Source of the DNA: Arthrobacter sp. PAMC 25486
GTDB lineage: Bacteria; Actinomycetota; Actinomycetes; Actinomycetales; Micrococcaceae
Length of the DNA stretch: 64,000 nt
Assembly (NCBI RefSeq): GCF_000785535.1
Contig: NZ_CP007595.1
Coordinates: 2,378,439 to 2,442,438, forward strand
Reading direction: 5' to 3'
Both the position numbers and the translations under genes were made by a program. Every line of letters starts with the position of its first letter. Within the stretch, counting starts at the first letter, position 1. Under the pieces are notes generated by a model. The model had not been told where the DNA came from. It was given only the letters and a program-made list of their open reading frames with translations, and searched no databases. This document shows, in pieces, positions 43,403-50,933 of the stretch.

Positions 43403-44146
43403 ATGTACGGAATCTTTGAACTCCTGTTCGGCCGGGTCGACGGCGGCCTCTCGCTGGCCATCGTTGTGCTGCGGATCCTCGGGGTGCTGCTCATGTGTGC
43501 CTCGCTGTTCCTGCTGGGGCGCCGCAATGAGCTGGGATGGTGGCTGGCCGGCGCGGCGTTCCTGCTGTCCGGGTTTTCCGGGGTGACCGGCATTTTCGGC
43601 AATGGCGCACCCACCCCTGCGAGCCTGCTACTGTCCGTGGCCGGCTTTGTCATCCCGCTGGTGCTGTCCGTGGGAGTGGCAATGTACGGCCTGCTGTTGT
43701 TCCGGAAGCACCCGCTGGAGTCCGGGCTGACCCGGGCCATCACGCTGAAGCAGCCCCGGGCCCTGGATTTCCTGTCCCCGCTGCTGCTGGCCGTGGTGTA
43801 CGGCGCTGCGACGATGCTTTCCATGATCGCGATCTTCATCAACATCCTGGGTGCCGATGCGCTGTCCCGTTTCCCGCTCGGCCAGATGATGCTCACAGGC
43901 ATCGTCGCCGGCCTGCTGCCCGCTGCCCTGTTGGGGCTGGCCAACCGCTCCCGCTGGGCGTGGTTCCTGGTCGTCGCCGTCTCCGCGCTGTCCATGGCGG
44001 GCATTGTTGTCCACGCTGCAGGTTCCGTGCTGATCTTCCTCTACCTGTGCCAGGGTGCCCTGGCACTTTACGGCTGGGGCCGCTGGGGCGCCATCCCCCG
44101 CCAGACGGTTTCTTCAAGCCCGACGCCGGCCAAGCCCACCTTTTAG
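43403..44146 (+). CDS. Polytopic membrane protein, unknown function
   Basis: 247 residues with about seven hydrophobic segments: LAIVVLRILGVLLMCASLFLL quoted only in part, GVTGIFGNGAP between segments 2 and 3, and later MLTGIVAGLLPAALLGLAN and VVAVSALSMAGIVVHAAG. No family was recognised and no charged catalytic motif stands out. It is divergent from pta (gap 170 bases) and stands upstream of the RIO kinase gene. Confidence 0.65.
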   Translation: MYGIFELLFGRVDGGLSLAIVVLRILGVLLMCASLFLLGRRNELGWWLAGAAFLLSGFSGVTGIFGNGAPTPASLLLSVAGFVIPLVLSVGVAMYGLLLFRKHPLESGLTRAITLKQPRALDFLSPLLLAVVYGAATMLSMIAIFINILGADALSRFPLGQMMLTGIVAGLLPAALLGLANRSRWAWFLVVAVSALSMAGIVVHAAGSVLIFLYLCQGALALYGWGRWGAIPRQTVSSSPTPAKPTF

Positions 44147-44193
44147 CGTCCTGCCCGCTCCCGGCGGGGCCCGGCCCGCCTTGTGGCAAACCA

Positions 44194-44223
44194 TTGACAC
44201 AGCCTGCCCCGCAGTGGTGAGAT
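44194..44223 (+). promoter_or_regulatory. Candidate sigma-70-type promoter for the RIO kinase
   Basis: TTGACA (44194-44199) is a perfect -35. TGAGAT (44218-44223), 18 bases on, is a fair -10. Transcription would start near 44230, 40 bases before the strong ribosome site. It is the clearest consensus -35 noticed in the window's intergenic sequence. Confidence 0.5.
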
Positions 44224-44268
44224 TAAGTGGCTTGCCGCGCCACACGAATCGATCCGAAGGAGGACCCA

Positions 44269-44352
44269 ATGATTGCTCAAGCAGCTTTTCGCGCCCACAA
44301 CACTCATGTTTTCCTCCACAGGAGTCGATTCACCCATGAAGTTTTCCGCTGA
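44269..44352 (+). CDS. 27-codon leader frame overlapping the RIO kinase start
   Basis: A perfect AAGGAGG (44257-44263) stands five bases before an ATG that opens a 27-codon frame (begins MIAQAAFRAH). The frame ends at 44352, 17 bases inside the kinase gene in another phase. The kinase's own ATG (44336) lacks a comparable site. Either this peptide is translated and its ribosomes re-initiate on the kinase, or the kinase starts at the TTG at 44273 using the same Shine-Dalgarno sequence. Confidence 0.45.
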   Translation: MIAQAAFRAHNTHVFLHRSRFTHEVFR

Positions 44353-45238
44353 CCAGCAGCAATTCGAAAAAATCAGCCGCAAGTCCCGCCAGCCCCGATC
44401 CGCAGGCAGCGCGCCCGGCCTAAATCCGCAGTCGGCCGACTGGAGCGTCCTGGACGATTCCCTCGCTGAGAACCAGCGCTGGTCCACGTGGCCAGACCTG
44501 GAAAAGCTCATGCGCGGCCCGGCCCCTTATCCGCCGTTCGTCATTGAGGACGCTGCCGCCATTGACACCGACCTTGGTGTCCTCAAAACCGGCAAGGAGG
44601 CGGATGTCTTCCTCGTTGAGCGTGCCACCGCATCGCGGCGTTCACTCTTGGCTGCCAAACGCTACAGGTCTGCGGACCAGCGGCTGTTCCACAGGTCCTC
44701 GGCATACACGGAGGGCCGGTCGGTGCGGCGTTCCAGGGACGCCCGGGCCTTGAAGAACAACAGCACCTATGGCCGCGAGGTGGAGGCTGCCCGCTGGGCG
44801 GACGCCGAGTGGACGTACCTGCGCATGGCCCACGAAAATGGCATTCCCGTCCCCTATCCCGTGCAAATCTTCGGAACCGAGATCATGATGGAGTTCATCG
44901 AGGATCCGGAAAACCCAGGTGCCGCGGCGCCGCGCCTGCAGTCGGTGCGCCCGGACCACGGGCAGCTGGCGGACTACTGGCACCAGCTAGTGGAGGCGAT
45001 GAAGGCCTTCGCCCGGCTGGGGTTCGCCCACGGCGACCTCTCCCCCTACAACGTGCTGGCAGCCGGGGATCGCCTCGTGGTCATCGACCTGCCGCAGCTG
45101 GTGGACCTGGCCGGCAACGTGCAGGGAATGGAGCTGCTGGCGCGGGACTGCCGGAACATGTGCGCCTGGTTCAACGCCCGCGGTTTCGAGGTGCGCGACG
45201 GCGAACTCCTGGGCGAACTGCTGGCCGAAACCTGGTAA
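44336..45238 (+). CDS. RIO1-family serine/threonine kinase
   Basis: A cytoplasmic atypical kinase of 300 residues. RIO markers are visible: the flexible loop and nucleotide segment VLKTGKEADVFLV with the catalytic lysine in LLAAKRYR, the catalytic loop FAHGDLSPYNVLA and the metal loop VVIDLPQLVDL in place of DFG. The HGDLSxYN motif is diagnostic. Archaeal and eukaryotic RIO1 acts in small-subunit maturation. Bacterial targets are unknown. The start at 44336 is conservative. In-frame starts at TTG 44273 or ATG 44306 would add 21 or 10 residues. Confidence 0.87.
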   Translation: MKFSADQQQFEKISRKSRQPRSAGSAPGLNPQSADWSVLDDSLAENQRWSTWPDLEKLMRGPAPYPPFVIEDAAAIDTDLGVLKTGKEADVFLVERATASRRSLLAAKRYRSADQRLFHRSSAYTEGRSVRRSRDARALKNNSTYGREVEAARWADAEWTYLRMAHENGIPVPYPVQIFGTEIMMEFIEDPENPGAAAPRLQSVRPDHGQLADYWHQLVEAMKAFARLGFAHGDLSPYNVLAAGDRLVVIDLPQLVDLAGNVQGMELLARDCRNMCAWFNARGFEVRDGELLGELLAETW

Positions 45239-45246
45239 ACCGGGCG

Positions 45247-45280
45247 GGTTGGGCGGGTCATCGTGTCCGGCCGCCCAACC
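45247..45280. terminator. Hairpin after the RIO kinase gene
   Basis: GGTTGGGCGG (45247-45256) pairs perfectly with CCGCCCAACC (45271-45280) over a 14-base loop, starting nine bases after the kinase stop and facing the convergent hicB. No U-tract follows, as is common for actinobacterial hairpin terminators. Confidence 0.55.
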
Positions 45281-45325
45281 GGCCCCCACCCGGTTAGCGA
45301 CAAAACCGCCAGTTCACGGTCACGC

Positions 45326-45655
45326 CTACGAGCCCACCAACCTCGATGTGGCCAGCCGGTTGAGCGAAACGTCCTGCTCTGCAGCTTCAAGGACCAACCG
45401 GCGGTGCACCTCCGGCGGTACCCTGATCATGAACTTTCCTGAGTATTCACGGTCGGCAATGGCTGCCGGTGGTGTCTCGCCTGCGGAAAGCATGTCCGCA
45501 ACAACCTCACCGACCCGGTCTTGGATCCCTTGAAACGCCAACGCCCTGTCCGCGTCAAGCCAGGACAGAGAGGGCAGCTCTGCCACAGTGCCCACGAATT
45601 CCCCGTCCTCGCCTGACCAACGAACACGATAGGTGTAGTGATCTTCGTGGCTCAC
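45326..45655 (-). CDS. hicB: HicB-family antitoxin
   Basis: 109 residues. The N-terminal half is the partly degraded RNase H-like HicB fold (YTYRVRWSGEDGEFVGTVAE and SLSWLDADRALA). The C-terminal half is a ribbon-helix-helix DNA-binding module (FMIRVPPEVHRRLVLEAAEQ, then SLNRLATSRL). The GTG start overlaps the stop of the ruined hicA by four bases, the normal toxin-antitoxin coupling. The frame is intact although its toxin is dead. It may persist as a repressor acting on the palindrome at 45834-45851. Confidence 0.85.
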   Translation of the reverse strand: MSHEDHYTYRVRWSGEDGEFVGTVAELPSLSWLDADRALAFQGIQDRVGEVVADMLSAGETPPAAIADREYSGKFMIRVPPEVHRRLVLEAAEQDVSLNRLATSRLVGS

Positions 45656-45825
45656 TTTTGCTCCTCCAATTTCTCAATCGCTGCAAGTACCTGCCGAACC
45701 TGATGGGAAGTACCTCACTGTCTTGGTTCCCTGAAGTAATGAAGACAGACTTTTTCCAAGTCAGAGAACCGCACGGAACTCGGGCTTTACCGGATCTTCG
45801 CCAAGGTTTTATCGACACTTGCCAT
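45652..45825 (-). pseudogene. hicA: hicA toxin pseudogene (two stops and an internal deletion)
   Basis: Read in one frame from the ATG at 45825, the sequence gives MASVDKTLAKIR, a TAA (45789-45787), then SPSSVRFSDLEKVCLHYFRE, PRQ, a TGA (45717-45715), GTSH and finally QVRQVLAAIEKLEEQK up to the stop that overlaps hicB. This is the start and end of an actinobacterial HicA-type mRNA interferase. The central part of about 25 residues expected between GTSH and QVRQ is missing, and two stop codons interrupt the rest. The frame is kept throughout, so decay went by point mutation and an in-frame deletion. Confidence 0.8.
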
Positions 45826-45833
45826 ACACCAGT

Positions 45834-45851
45834 AGTATCAACTTCGATACT
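45834..45851. promoter_or_regulatory. Palindromic operator candidate upstream of the hicA remnant
   Basis: AGTATC (45834-45839) and GATACT (45846-45851) form a perfect inverted repeat with a six-base spacer, eight bases upstream of the hicA pseudogene start. The size suits a dimeric ribbon-helix-helix repressor such as the C-terminal domain of the adjacent HicB. Confidence 0.55.
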
Positions 45852-45875
45852 GCTTACGACGGTGTGGATGGCTGG

Positions 45876-46223
45876 TTATTCCTTTGCCCCAGGTGCGCTG
45901 TGCAAGTCCGTCCTGCGGTCCCGGCACGACGTGAGGTAGCGGCCGGTGAGCTCGCGGATCCGGTCATTTTGCGCATCGTCAGCAACGGCTGGTGGTCCCA
46001 CCACCAGGACGGGAGCTTCAGCCAGCGCGTCCAATAGCCGTCCCAGATTGGTGCACGATTCCTCGACGGATATGCGCGGTGTGCCACGTGCGTGGGTGGT
46101 GTCATTGACGCCCATGGACAGGACAATGCGTGTTTGCCGAGCCGGCGACCGGCGACGATCCACGTCAGTAGCGCATCTGGCCAGGATGTCCGCCGACGTA
46201 GCAAACCTGTTCAGTGCGGGCAT
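45876..46223 (-). pseudogene. SGNH/GDSL hydrolase fragment
   Basis: The 115-codon frame contains a clear internal piece of a GDSL-type esterase: TSADILARCATDVDRR, then RIVLSMGVNDTT (block III with GxND) and VLVVGPPAVADDAQNDRIRE. The N-terminal GDS block with the catalytic serine is absent: the frame begins at an ATG immediately after the stop of the upstream gene. Homology ends at RYLTSCRD, before the block with the catalytic Asp and His. Both ends are therefore missing, and the product cannot be an active esterase. Confidence 0.72.
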
Positions 46224-46514
46224 TCAAGATTTGGTGGTGAACTTACCCGGACCGAACGGCAACCAGGGCGCGCGGTAGCTCACCTTCGTGCCCGCTTCCA
46301 CCGTGATGGCGGCTTCGCCGAACTTCCACAGCCGGTTGAACAGGAAAACGTGGACCACGACGGGATCCGTCCCGGCCACCTTCCAGTTGCGCGTGCCCCA
46401 CAGGGTGGGCTGGGCGTCCCCGTCCACCACCACGGTGGGGTTGGGATACCAGCCCAGCCATGGCTTGCGGAGGGTCAGTTCAAATCGGCGCGTTGCTTTC
46501 GGGGCTTCAGTCAC
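46224..46514 (-). CDS. Small conserved-looking protein, unknown function
   Basis: 96 residues, rich in aromatic and beta-strand-forming residues: RKPWLGWYPNPTVVVDG, AQPTLWGTRNWKV and LPFGPGKFTT. No signal peptide or membrane segment. I do not recognise the family. The look is of a small beta-sandwich. Its stop (TGA) is directly followed by the ATG of the esterase fragment. Confidence 0.6.
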   Translation of the reverse strand: MTEAPKATRRFELTLRKPWLGWYPNPTVVVDGDAQPTLWGTRNWKVAGTDPVVVHVFLFNRLWKFGEAAITVEAGTKVSYRAPWLPFGPGKFTTKS

Positions 46515-46735
46515 GCCTGCCAGCCTATCCGCTGTCGCTGGATGGACGACGGCGCCACTACAAGTCCACCGTATCCCCGCCGTCCGCGTCGGCCCGCCGA
46601 GGCGTTACGCATTTTGACGCGTTCCTCGAGCACCTTCCTTATGTAATGTAGTCAAGGTCTTGGCCTCACGGTGATGCTGCACAATGCGGCTGCAACGCGA
46701 GCCCGTGGACTCAACCACTTCACAGGAGGACGGGC

Positions 46736-47020
46736 ATGACCAGAGCAAGCTCCCTTAGTATCGATCGGACGTTTGTCATCGGGGGTTCCACGGTGATCGC
46801 GGTCTCGGTCGTGGCCATTGCGGGCATGCTCCTCGCTGCCCTTGCCTTCACGAATGAGACGACCATAGCGATCCCACTCGTGGCGACGTTCGATGGTTTC
46901 CGTGACAACGGCGGCTCTTCCGCAGTAACCGTGCAAGGAAACTGGTGGGCGGCTGGGCTGGTGGCGTTGGTCCTCGCGGTGCCGCTCTGGGTGTTCGCGC
47001 TTCGTTATCGGCGGCCCTAG
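46736..47020 (+). CDS. Small membrane protein with two membrane segments
   Basis: 94 residues with an excellent AGGAGG before the ATG. Segment 1 is about residues 14-38 (VIAVSVVAIAGMLLAALAF), segment 2 about 68-88 (WWAAGLVALVLAVPLWVFAL), joined by a hydrophilic loop. No family was recognised. Its stop shares the tetranucleotide CTAG with the stop of the convergent ABC-F gene. Confidence 0.68.
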   Translation: MTRASSLSIDRTFVIGGSTVIAVSVVAIAGMLLAALAFTNETTIAIPLVATFDGFRDNGGSSAVTVQGNWWAAGLVALVLAVPLWVFALRYRRP

Positions 47021-48762
47021 CCTTCTGCTGTCTCCGCACTTTCCACCGTCTCCCTGCCTTCCGAGTCGACCCGCCGAAGCTCCCACTGCCGTTCCGGTGC
47101 GAGCGCCTCAAGGAATGCCGCATCGTGACTCGAGACCACCAGCGCACCCTTGTAGTCGGCGAGCGCTGACAGCAGCTGCTCCGTGGACACCAGGTCCAGG
47201 TTGTTGGTTGGCTCATCCAGCAGCAGCAGCTGCGGGGCGGGGCGGGCGAGCAGAATCCGGGCCAGTGCCACCCGGAAGCGCTCCCCGCCGGACAGCTCAC
47301 CCACAGGTTGGTAGGCCATTTCGCCGCGAAAATAGAAGCGGGCCAGCTGCTCGCGCACCTCGGGCAGGGCCACGGACGGTGCCGCGGCTCGCACGTTCTC
47401 CAGCACGGAGAGGCAATCGTCCAGGCCCTCCCAGGAATCACCCGGTCCCGCATTGCGTGGGCCAGCACTGCCTGTTTCAACGTCGTCTGAACTCCTCCTT
47501 CCAATCCGTTGGCGCAGGTACCCCACCGGCACAGCGGCCAGCGGAACCAACACATTCAGGAGCGTCGTCTTGCCCACGCCGTTCGGCCCTGTCAGCATGA
47601 CCCGCTCGGGTCCGCGCAGCACCAGGCGGGCATCGGGCGCAACGGGTGTGCCGCCGTCGTGCAGCTCGCCGAGGGCAATGACTGAGGCGGGCACCTCCAG
47701 CACTGTCCGCCCCGCAGGCACGGCCGTGTCGGGCAAGTCAATGCGGATGCGGGTCTCGACGGGGATGGCGTCGCGGGCGTCGGCGAGTGCCGTGGCGGCC
47801 CCGGATTCGCGGCGCCCCATGATTCCGCGCATTTTTCCGGCCGACTGCTCGGCCTGCCTGCGCCGCTCATGCGCGATGATCGGCGGCAATCCGGAAGCCG
47901 CCTTCCGCCCGGCCTTGGCGCGCCGGGCGATCTTGGTTTCGGCCTCGATGCGCTGGCGCTTTTCGGTGGCAAGCTTGGCGCAGGCGTCGCGGACCGTACG
48001 CTCGGTTCTTTCACGCTCGGCCGCCAGCTCCGCCTGGAAAACGTCCCAGTTCCCGCCGTGCCGGATGAGCTCCACGCGCTCCCGGGCCCAGGCGCGGCTG
48101 CGGACGGGGCGCAGCTCGGCGATGGCATCGACGCGTTGCAGCAGGGCCCTGTCGTGCGTGGCAATGACGAGCGTGCCGTGCCACCGTTCCACCGCATGGT
48201 AGAGCCGCTCGCGGGCGGTCCGGTCCAGGTTGTTGGTGGGCTCGTCGAGCAGTGTGATGGGCTGTGCGGCCAGCTCCAGCCCGGCGAGCGCGGTGATCAT
48301 GGCCTCGCCTCCGGACAGCGTGCCGACCGTCCGGTCCAGGAACTCGGGGCCGGACGCGGGCAGCCCGTAACCGGCCAGCAGTGCGACGGCGCGTTCCTCC
48401 AGGTCCCAGTCGTCGCCGATGAGCTCGAGATTTTCCGCCATGTTGTCCTCGCTCCCGGCGAGGACGGCGGCGAGCGCACGGCGCTTTTCGGCCATGCCCA
48501 GCAACTCCGTGACGGTCTGTTCCGTGCGCAGCGTCAGCTTCTGCGGCAGGTAACTGACGGACGACGACGTCGCTACAGTGCCGCTGCCGGGTGCCAGTTC
48601 CCCGGCGATCAGTCGCAGCAGGGCGGTCTTGCCCGTGCCGTTGGGGCCCACCAACCCGGTGCGTCCGGCGGCAAAGACGGCGGTGAGGTCGGTAAAGACG
48701 GCGGTGCCGTCGGCCCAGGCGAAGCTGAGCTGGGACAGCGAAATGGGGTGGGTGTTCGCCAT
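47017..48762 (-). CDS. ABC-F ATPase, probable ribosome-protection factor
   Basis: 581 residues with two ABC domains and no membrane segments. Domain 1: Walker A VGPNGTGKTA, signature LSGGEAM, Walker B LLDEPTNNLD. Domain 2: TGPNGVGKTT, LSGGERFRVALARILL, LLLDEPTNNLD. The interdomain linker (about 225-305) is long, basic and helical, as in factors that reach into the ribosomal peptidyl transferase centre. The ATG has AAGGAG five bases upstream. A WhiB7-type promoter lies upstream, so antibiotic-induced expression is likely. Which drugs are countered cannot be read. Confidence 0.87.
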   Translation of the reverse strand: MANTHPISLSQLSFAWADGTAVFTDLTAVFAAGRTGLVGPNGTGKTALLRLIAGELAPGSGTVATSSSVSYLPQKLTLRTEQTVTELLGMAEKRRALAAVLAGSEDNMAENLELIGDDWDLEERAVALLAGYGLPASGPEFLDRTVGTLSGGEAMITALAGLELAAQPITLLDEPTNNLDRTARERLYHAVERWHGTLVIATHDRALLQRVDAIAELRPVRSRAWARERVELIRHGGNWDVFQAELAAERERTERTVRDACAKLATEKRQRIEAETKIARRAKAGRKAASGLPPIIAHERRRQAEQSAGKMRGIMGRRESGAATALADARDAIPVETRIRIDLPDTAVPAGRTVLEVPASVIALGELHDGGTPVAPDARLVLRGPERVMLTGPNGVGKTTLLNVLVPLAAVPVGYLRQRIGRRSSDDVETGSAGPRNAGPGDSWEGLDDCLSVLENVRAAAPSVALPEVREQLARFYFRGEMAYQPVGELSGGERFRVALARILLARPAPQLLLLDEPTNNLDLVSTEQLLSALADYKGALVVSSHDAAFLEALAPERQWELRRVDSEGRETVESAETAEG

Positions 48763-48838
48763 GGTTCTCCTTGCGCAAATGGATGCGCCGGGAGTGCAGG
48801 CCGGTCCTTTATGGGCGCAGCGTGCATCACTTCAGCGC

Positions 48839-48876
48839 GGATTAGGCGAAAGCAAACCAAGTCTTCAACGGATTTT
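48839..48876 (-). promoter_or_regulatory. WhiB7-type promoter of the ABC-F gene
   Basis: On the minus strand GGAAAAT is followed after three bases by TTGAAG (-35, complement of 48863-48868) and, 18 bases on, TAATCC (-10, complement of 48839-48844). An A/T-rich block three bases upstream of the -35 is the hallmark of WhiB7-dependent promoters in actinobacteria, which drive ribosome-protection genes. The leader of about 70 bases contains an ATG at 48827. Confidence 0.65.
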
Positions 48877-48947
48877 CCTCACGGCGGGGACAGAACTTTC
48901 CCAGTGTCGCACAGGAAGGGGCAGAGCTGTCAACCTTTCCTCCCGAC

Positions 48948-48990
48948 GCTCCCTCACCAAACGGGGCGTTTCGGCGAAGGCTCCCTCACC
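48948..48990. repeat. Pair of direct repeats upstream of the ABC-F promoter
   Basis: GCTCCCTCACC occurs at 48948-48958 and again at 48980-48990, separated by a CGTTTCGGCG-containing spacer, in the gap between the epimerase stop and the ABC-F promoter. A related inverted pair GCTCCCT/AGGGAGC lies at 61182-61212. It may be another small intergenic repeat family. Confidence 0.55.
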
Positions 48991-48998
48991 TACTGGGT

Positions 48999-50081
48999 CT
49001 AATTTTCCCGACGCCCATCAAGCCCGGCAACCAGCGAGGCCTCATCGGCGGCGCTCAGGCCGGATGCGAGCTGCCGCCCGGCCCAGGGATCGCAGGCGGC
49101 GATGATGTCCCGGAACGTGTCAGCCAGCGGGCGCCGGTGCAGTCCCAGTTCCAGCGCCCGGGCGTCGGAGCGGCGGGCAAAACCGGCGTATTCCGTCTCT
49201 GCAGGCAACACCAGCGGCAGGGACCGGGGCCCGCTCCAGGGGGCAACGCCGTCGTCCGCCATGGCGGAAATGGTATAGGGAACCATTCGAGGTTCGGCAT
49301 GCGCGGCCAACCACGATTGGGAGTGTGCTGCTTCCCTGGCCGCCGCCAGGGCATCGGTCAGCGGCACCAACCGACCCACAGCGTTCACTGCCCCGGTGTG
49401 CCCGCCAAGTCCGGCGGCAAGAACGAAGTCGGCGAGGTCGCGGACGTCCACGAGTTGCACGTGCTGGGGGTAGTTTGGGCCGTCGTCGGCAGGCTCCAGC
49501 ACCGGCCCGCCGGGATCCGCCATACGCAGCGGCCAGTATGTGCTGCGGCCGGTGGGATCCCCGGGCCCGCCGATCAGACCGGCCCGGACCAGCAGGGCAG
49601 CGCCGCCCCGGGCTGCCAGGGTCAGCTGCTCGCAGCCGGACTTCGCCTCCCCGTACAGCTCCGGTGAGTACTCCTCCCCCGGCCCGAGCGGGTCAAGCAG
49701 CGGCGCATCCTCGCGCGCTTCCGGAGTGGCGTGGTCCGCGTACACGGAGCAGGACGACACGAAAACCCAGTTCCTGGCCTGCGGCGACAGCGCCTCCAAG
49801 GCGTCCCGGGCGTGCGCGGGAAAACGGGTAAGCTCCACCCCCAGATCCCAGTCCTGCCCGGCCACTTGGGAGTAGCCAACAGCCCTGCCACCAGATTTGT
49901 TCCGGCCAACTTCGTCCCGACCAGCCTTGTCCCGGTCAAGCACGACGGCGGTGGCGCCTTCCGGGAAATCGCCGCTTTCCCCGCGGGCCAGGGCTGTGAC
50001 GGCATGCCCGGACGCCAGCGCCAGCCCCGCCACCGACCGGCCGAGCCATCCCGTGCCGCCCAGGATCAAAATGTTTGCCAT
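48999..50081 (-). CDS. NAD-dependent epimerase/dehydratase-family protein
   Basis: A 360-residue extended SDR. The Rossmann start is ILILGGTGWLGRSVAGLAL. VSSCSVYAD gives the catalytic Ser and Tyr region, and YGEAKSGCEQ supplies the YxxxK. Residues about 50-70 form a basic/Gly-rich insert. Substrates are unknown. Sequences of this type are often annotated as reductases of nucleotide sugars or isoflavones. The ATG at 50081 fits the Rossmann start. An ATG four codons earlier is also possible. Confidence 0.85.
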   Translation of the reverse strand: MANILILGGTGWLGRSVAGLALASGHAVTALARGESGDFPEGATAVVLDRDKAGRDEVGRNKSGGRAVGYSQVAGQDWDLGVELTRFPAHARDALEALSPQARNWVFVSSCSVYADHATPEAREDAPLLDPLGPGEEYSPELYGEAKSGCEQLTLAARGGAALLVRAGLIGGPGDPTGRSTYWPLRMADPGGPVLEPADDGPNYPQHVQLVDVRDLADFVLAAGLGGHTGAVNAVGRLVPLTDALAAAREAAHSQSWLAAHAEPRMVPYTISAMADDGVAPWSGPRSLPLVLPAETEYAGFARRSDARALELGLHRRPLADTFRDIIAACDPWAGRQLASGLSAADEASLVAGLDGRREN

Positions 50082-50174
50082 GGTTCCAGCCAACCGCGTT
50101 ACACACGGCCGGGCAAGGCCTTTTCACGCTCAGCGGATGGCTTTCCTGCCAGCTTCATCGTTTAGTCTGCTGGC

Positions 50175-50933
50175 ATGACAAATGCCGCAGAGGATCTAAG
50201 ACATGCCGCGTCGACGTGGTGGGCGGCCATCCTCAACGGCTTCACCCGCACCGACCCCCTCAGCGTGCCGGCCGGCATTCTGCTGGGCATTCTCGCGGCG
50301 GCCATCATCCTGAGCATCCCGCGCGTGACGTGGCGCTGGTTCGGGCTGTACGTGACGTTTGTGCACGAGCTCGGCCACGCGTTTGCAGCTCTTATGACGG
50401 GCCGGGTGGTGCACGGCGTGAAGATCGGACTGGACCATTCCGGGCAGCTGGTCAGCAGCGGCCGCCGCGGTTTCAGCGCCCTGTGGTCCGGCTTTTGGGG
50501 CTACCCGGCGCCCGCCGTTGTGGGGTTGGCGTTGGTGTGGTCGGTCTCGGCGGGCTGGGCGGGCGCTGCGGCCTCGATCGGCGCACTCATCCTGCTGCTG
50601 GCCCTGATTTTTCTGCGCAACTTCACGGGCATCGTCGTGGCGCTGCTGAGCGCGGTCGTTGCCCAGCTGCTGGTCATGTTCGCCAGCCCGCAGACTGTCA
50701 GCTGGTCGGTCCTGGCACTGGGCATTGCGCTGGGTGTGGGCTCCGTGCGCGACTTCTTCAAGGTCGCCGCCGTCCACACGCGCCGCCGCAGCCAGCTCGC
50801 CAGCTCCGACGCGCACCTTCTGGCACAGGCGAGCCGAACGCCGTCGTTCCTCTGGCTTAGCGGCTTTGCCGTGGTCATCTTCGGCGCCGCGGCGGTCTCC
50901 GGGTGCCTGGTGTGGGGAATGCTGGCGCGCTAG
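50175..50933 (+). CDS. M50-family membrane metallopeptidase
   Basis: 252 residues and about six membrane segments. The zinc motif HELGH (in VTFVHELGHAFAALMTG) is in a hydrophobic segment near residue 65, as in intramembrane site-2 proteases, and a second-ligand candidate Asp is in ALILLLALIFLRNFTG's downstream loop. The short form without PDZ domain matches the M50B-like actinobacterial group of unknown substrate. The stop codon shares CTAG with the convergent gene. Confidence 0.82.
   Translation: MTNAAEDLRHAASTWWAAILNGFTRTDPLSVPAGILLGILAAAIILSIPRVTWRWFGLYVTFVHELGHAFAALMTGRVVHGVKIGLDHSGQLVSSGRRGFSALWSGFWGYPAPAVVGLALVWSVSAGWAGAAASIGALILLLALIFLRNFTGIVVALLSAVVAQLLVMFASPQTVSWSVLALGIALGVGSVRDFFKVAAVHTRRRSQLASSDAHLLAQASRTPSFLWLSGFAVVIFGAAAVSGCLVWGMLAR

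Noticed and set aside
45715..45717. TGA in the hicA remnant as a selenocysteine or readthrough codon
   Set aside because: A second stop (TAA) and a central deletion are also present, no SECIS-like structure or selenocysteine genes are seen, and HicA does not use selenocysteine.
46515..46735. Missing N-terminus of the SGNH hydrolase in the gap upstream
   Set aside because: All three minus-strand frames were read by eye and none shows a GDS block. The gap appears empty.
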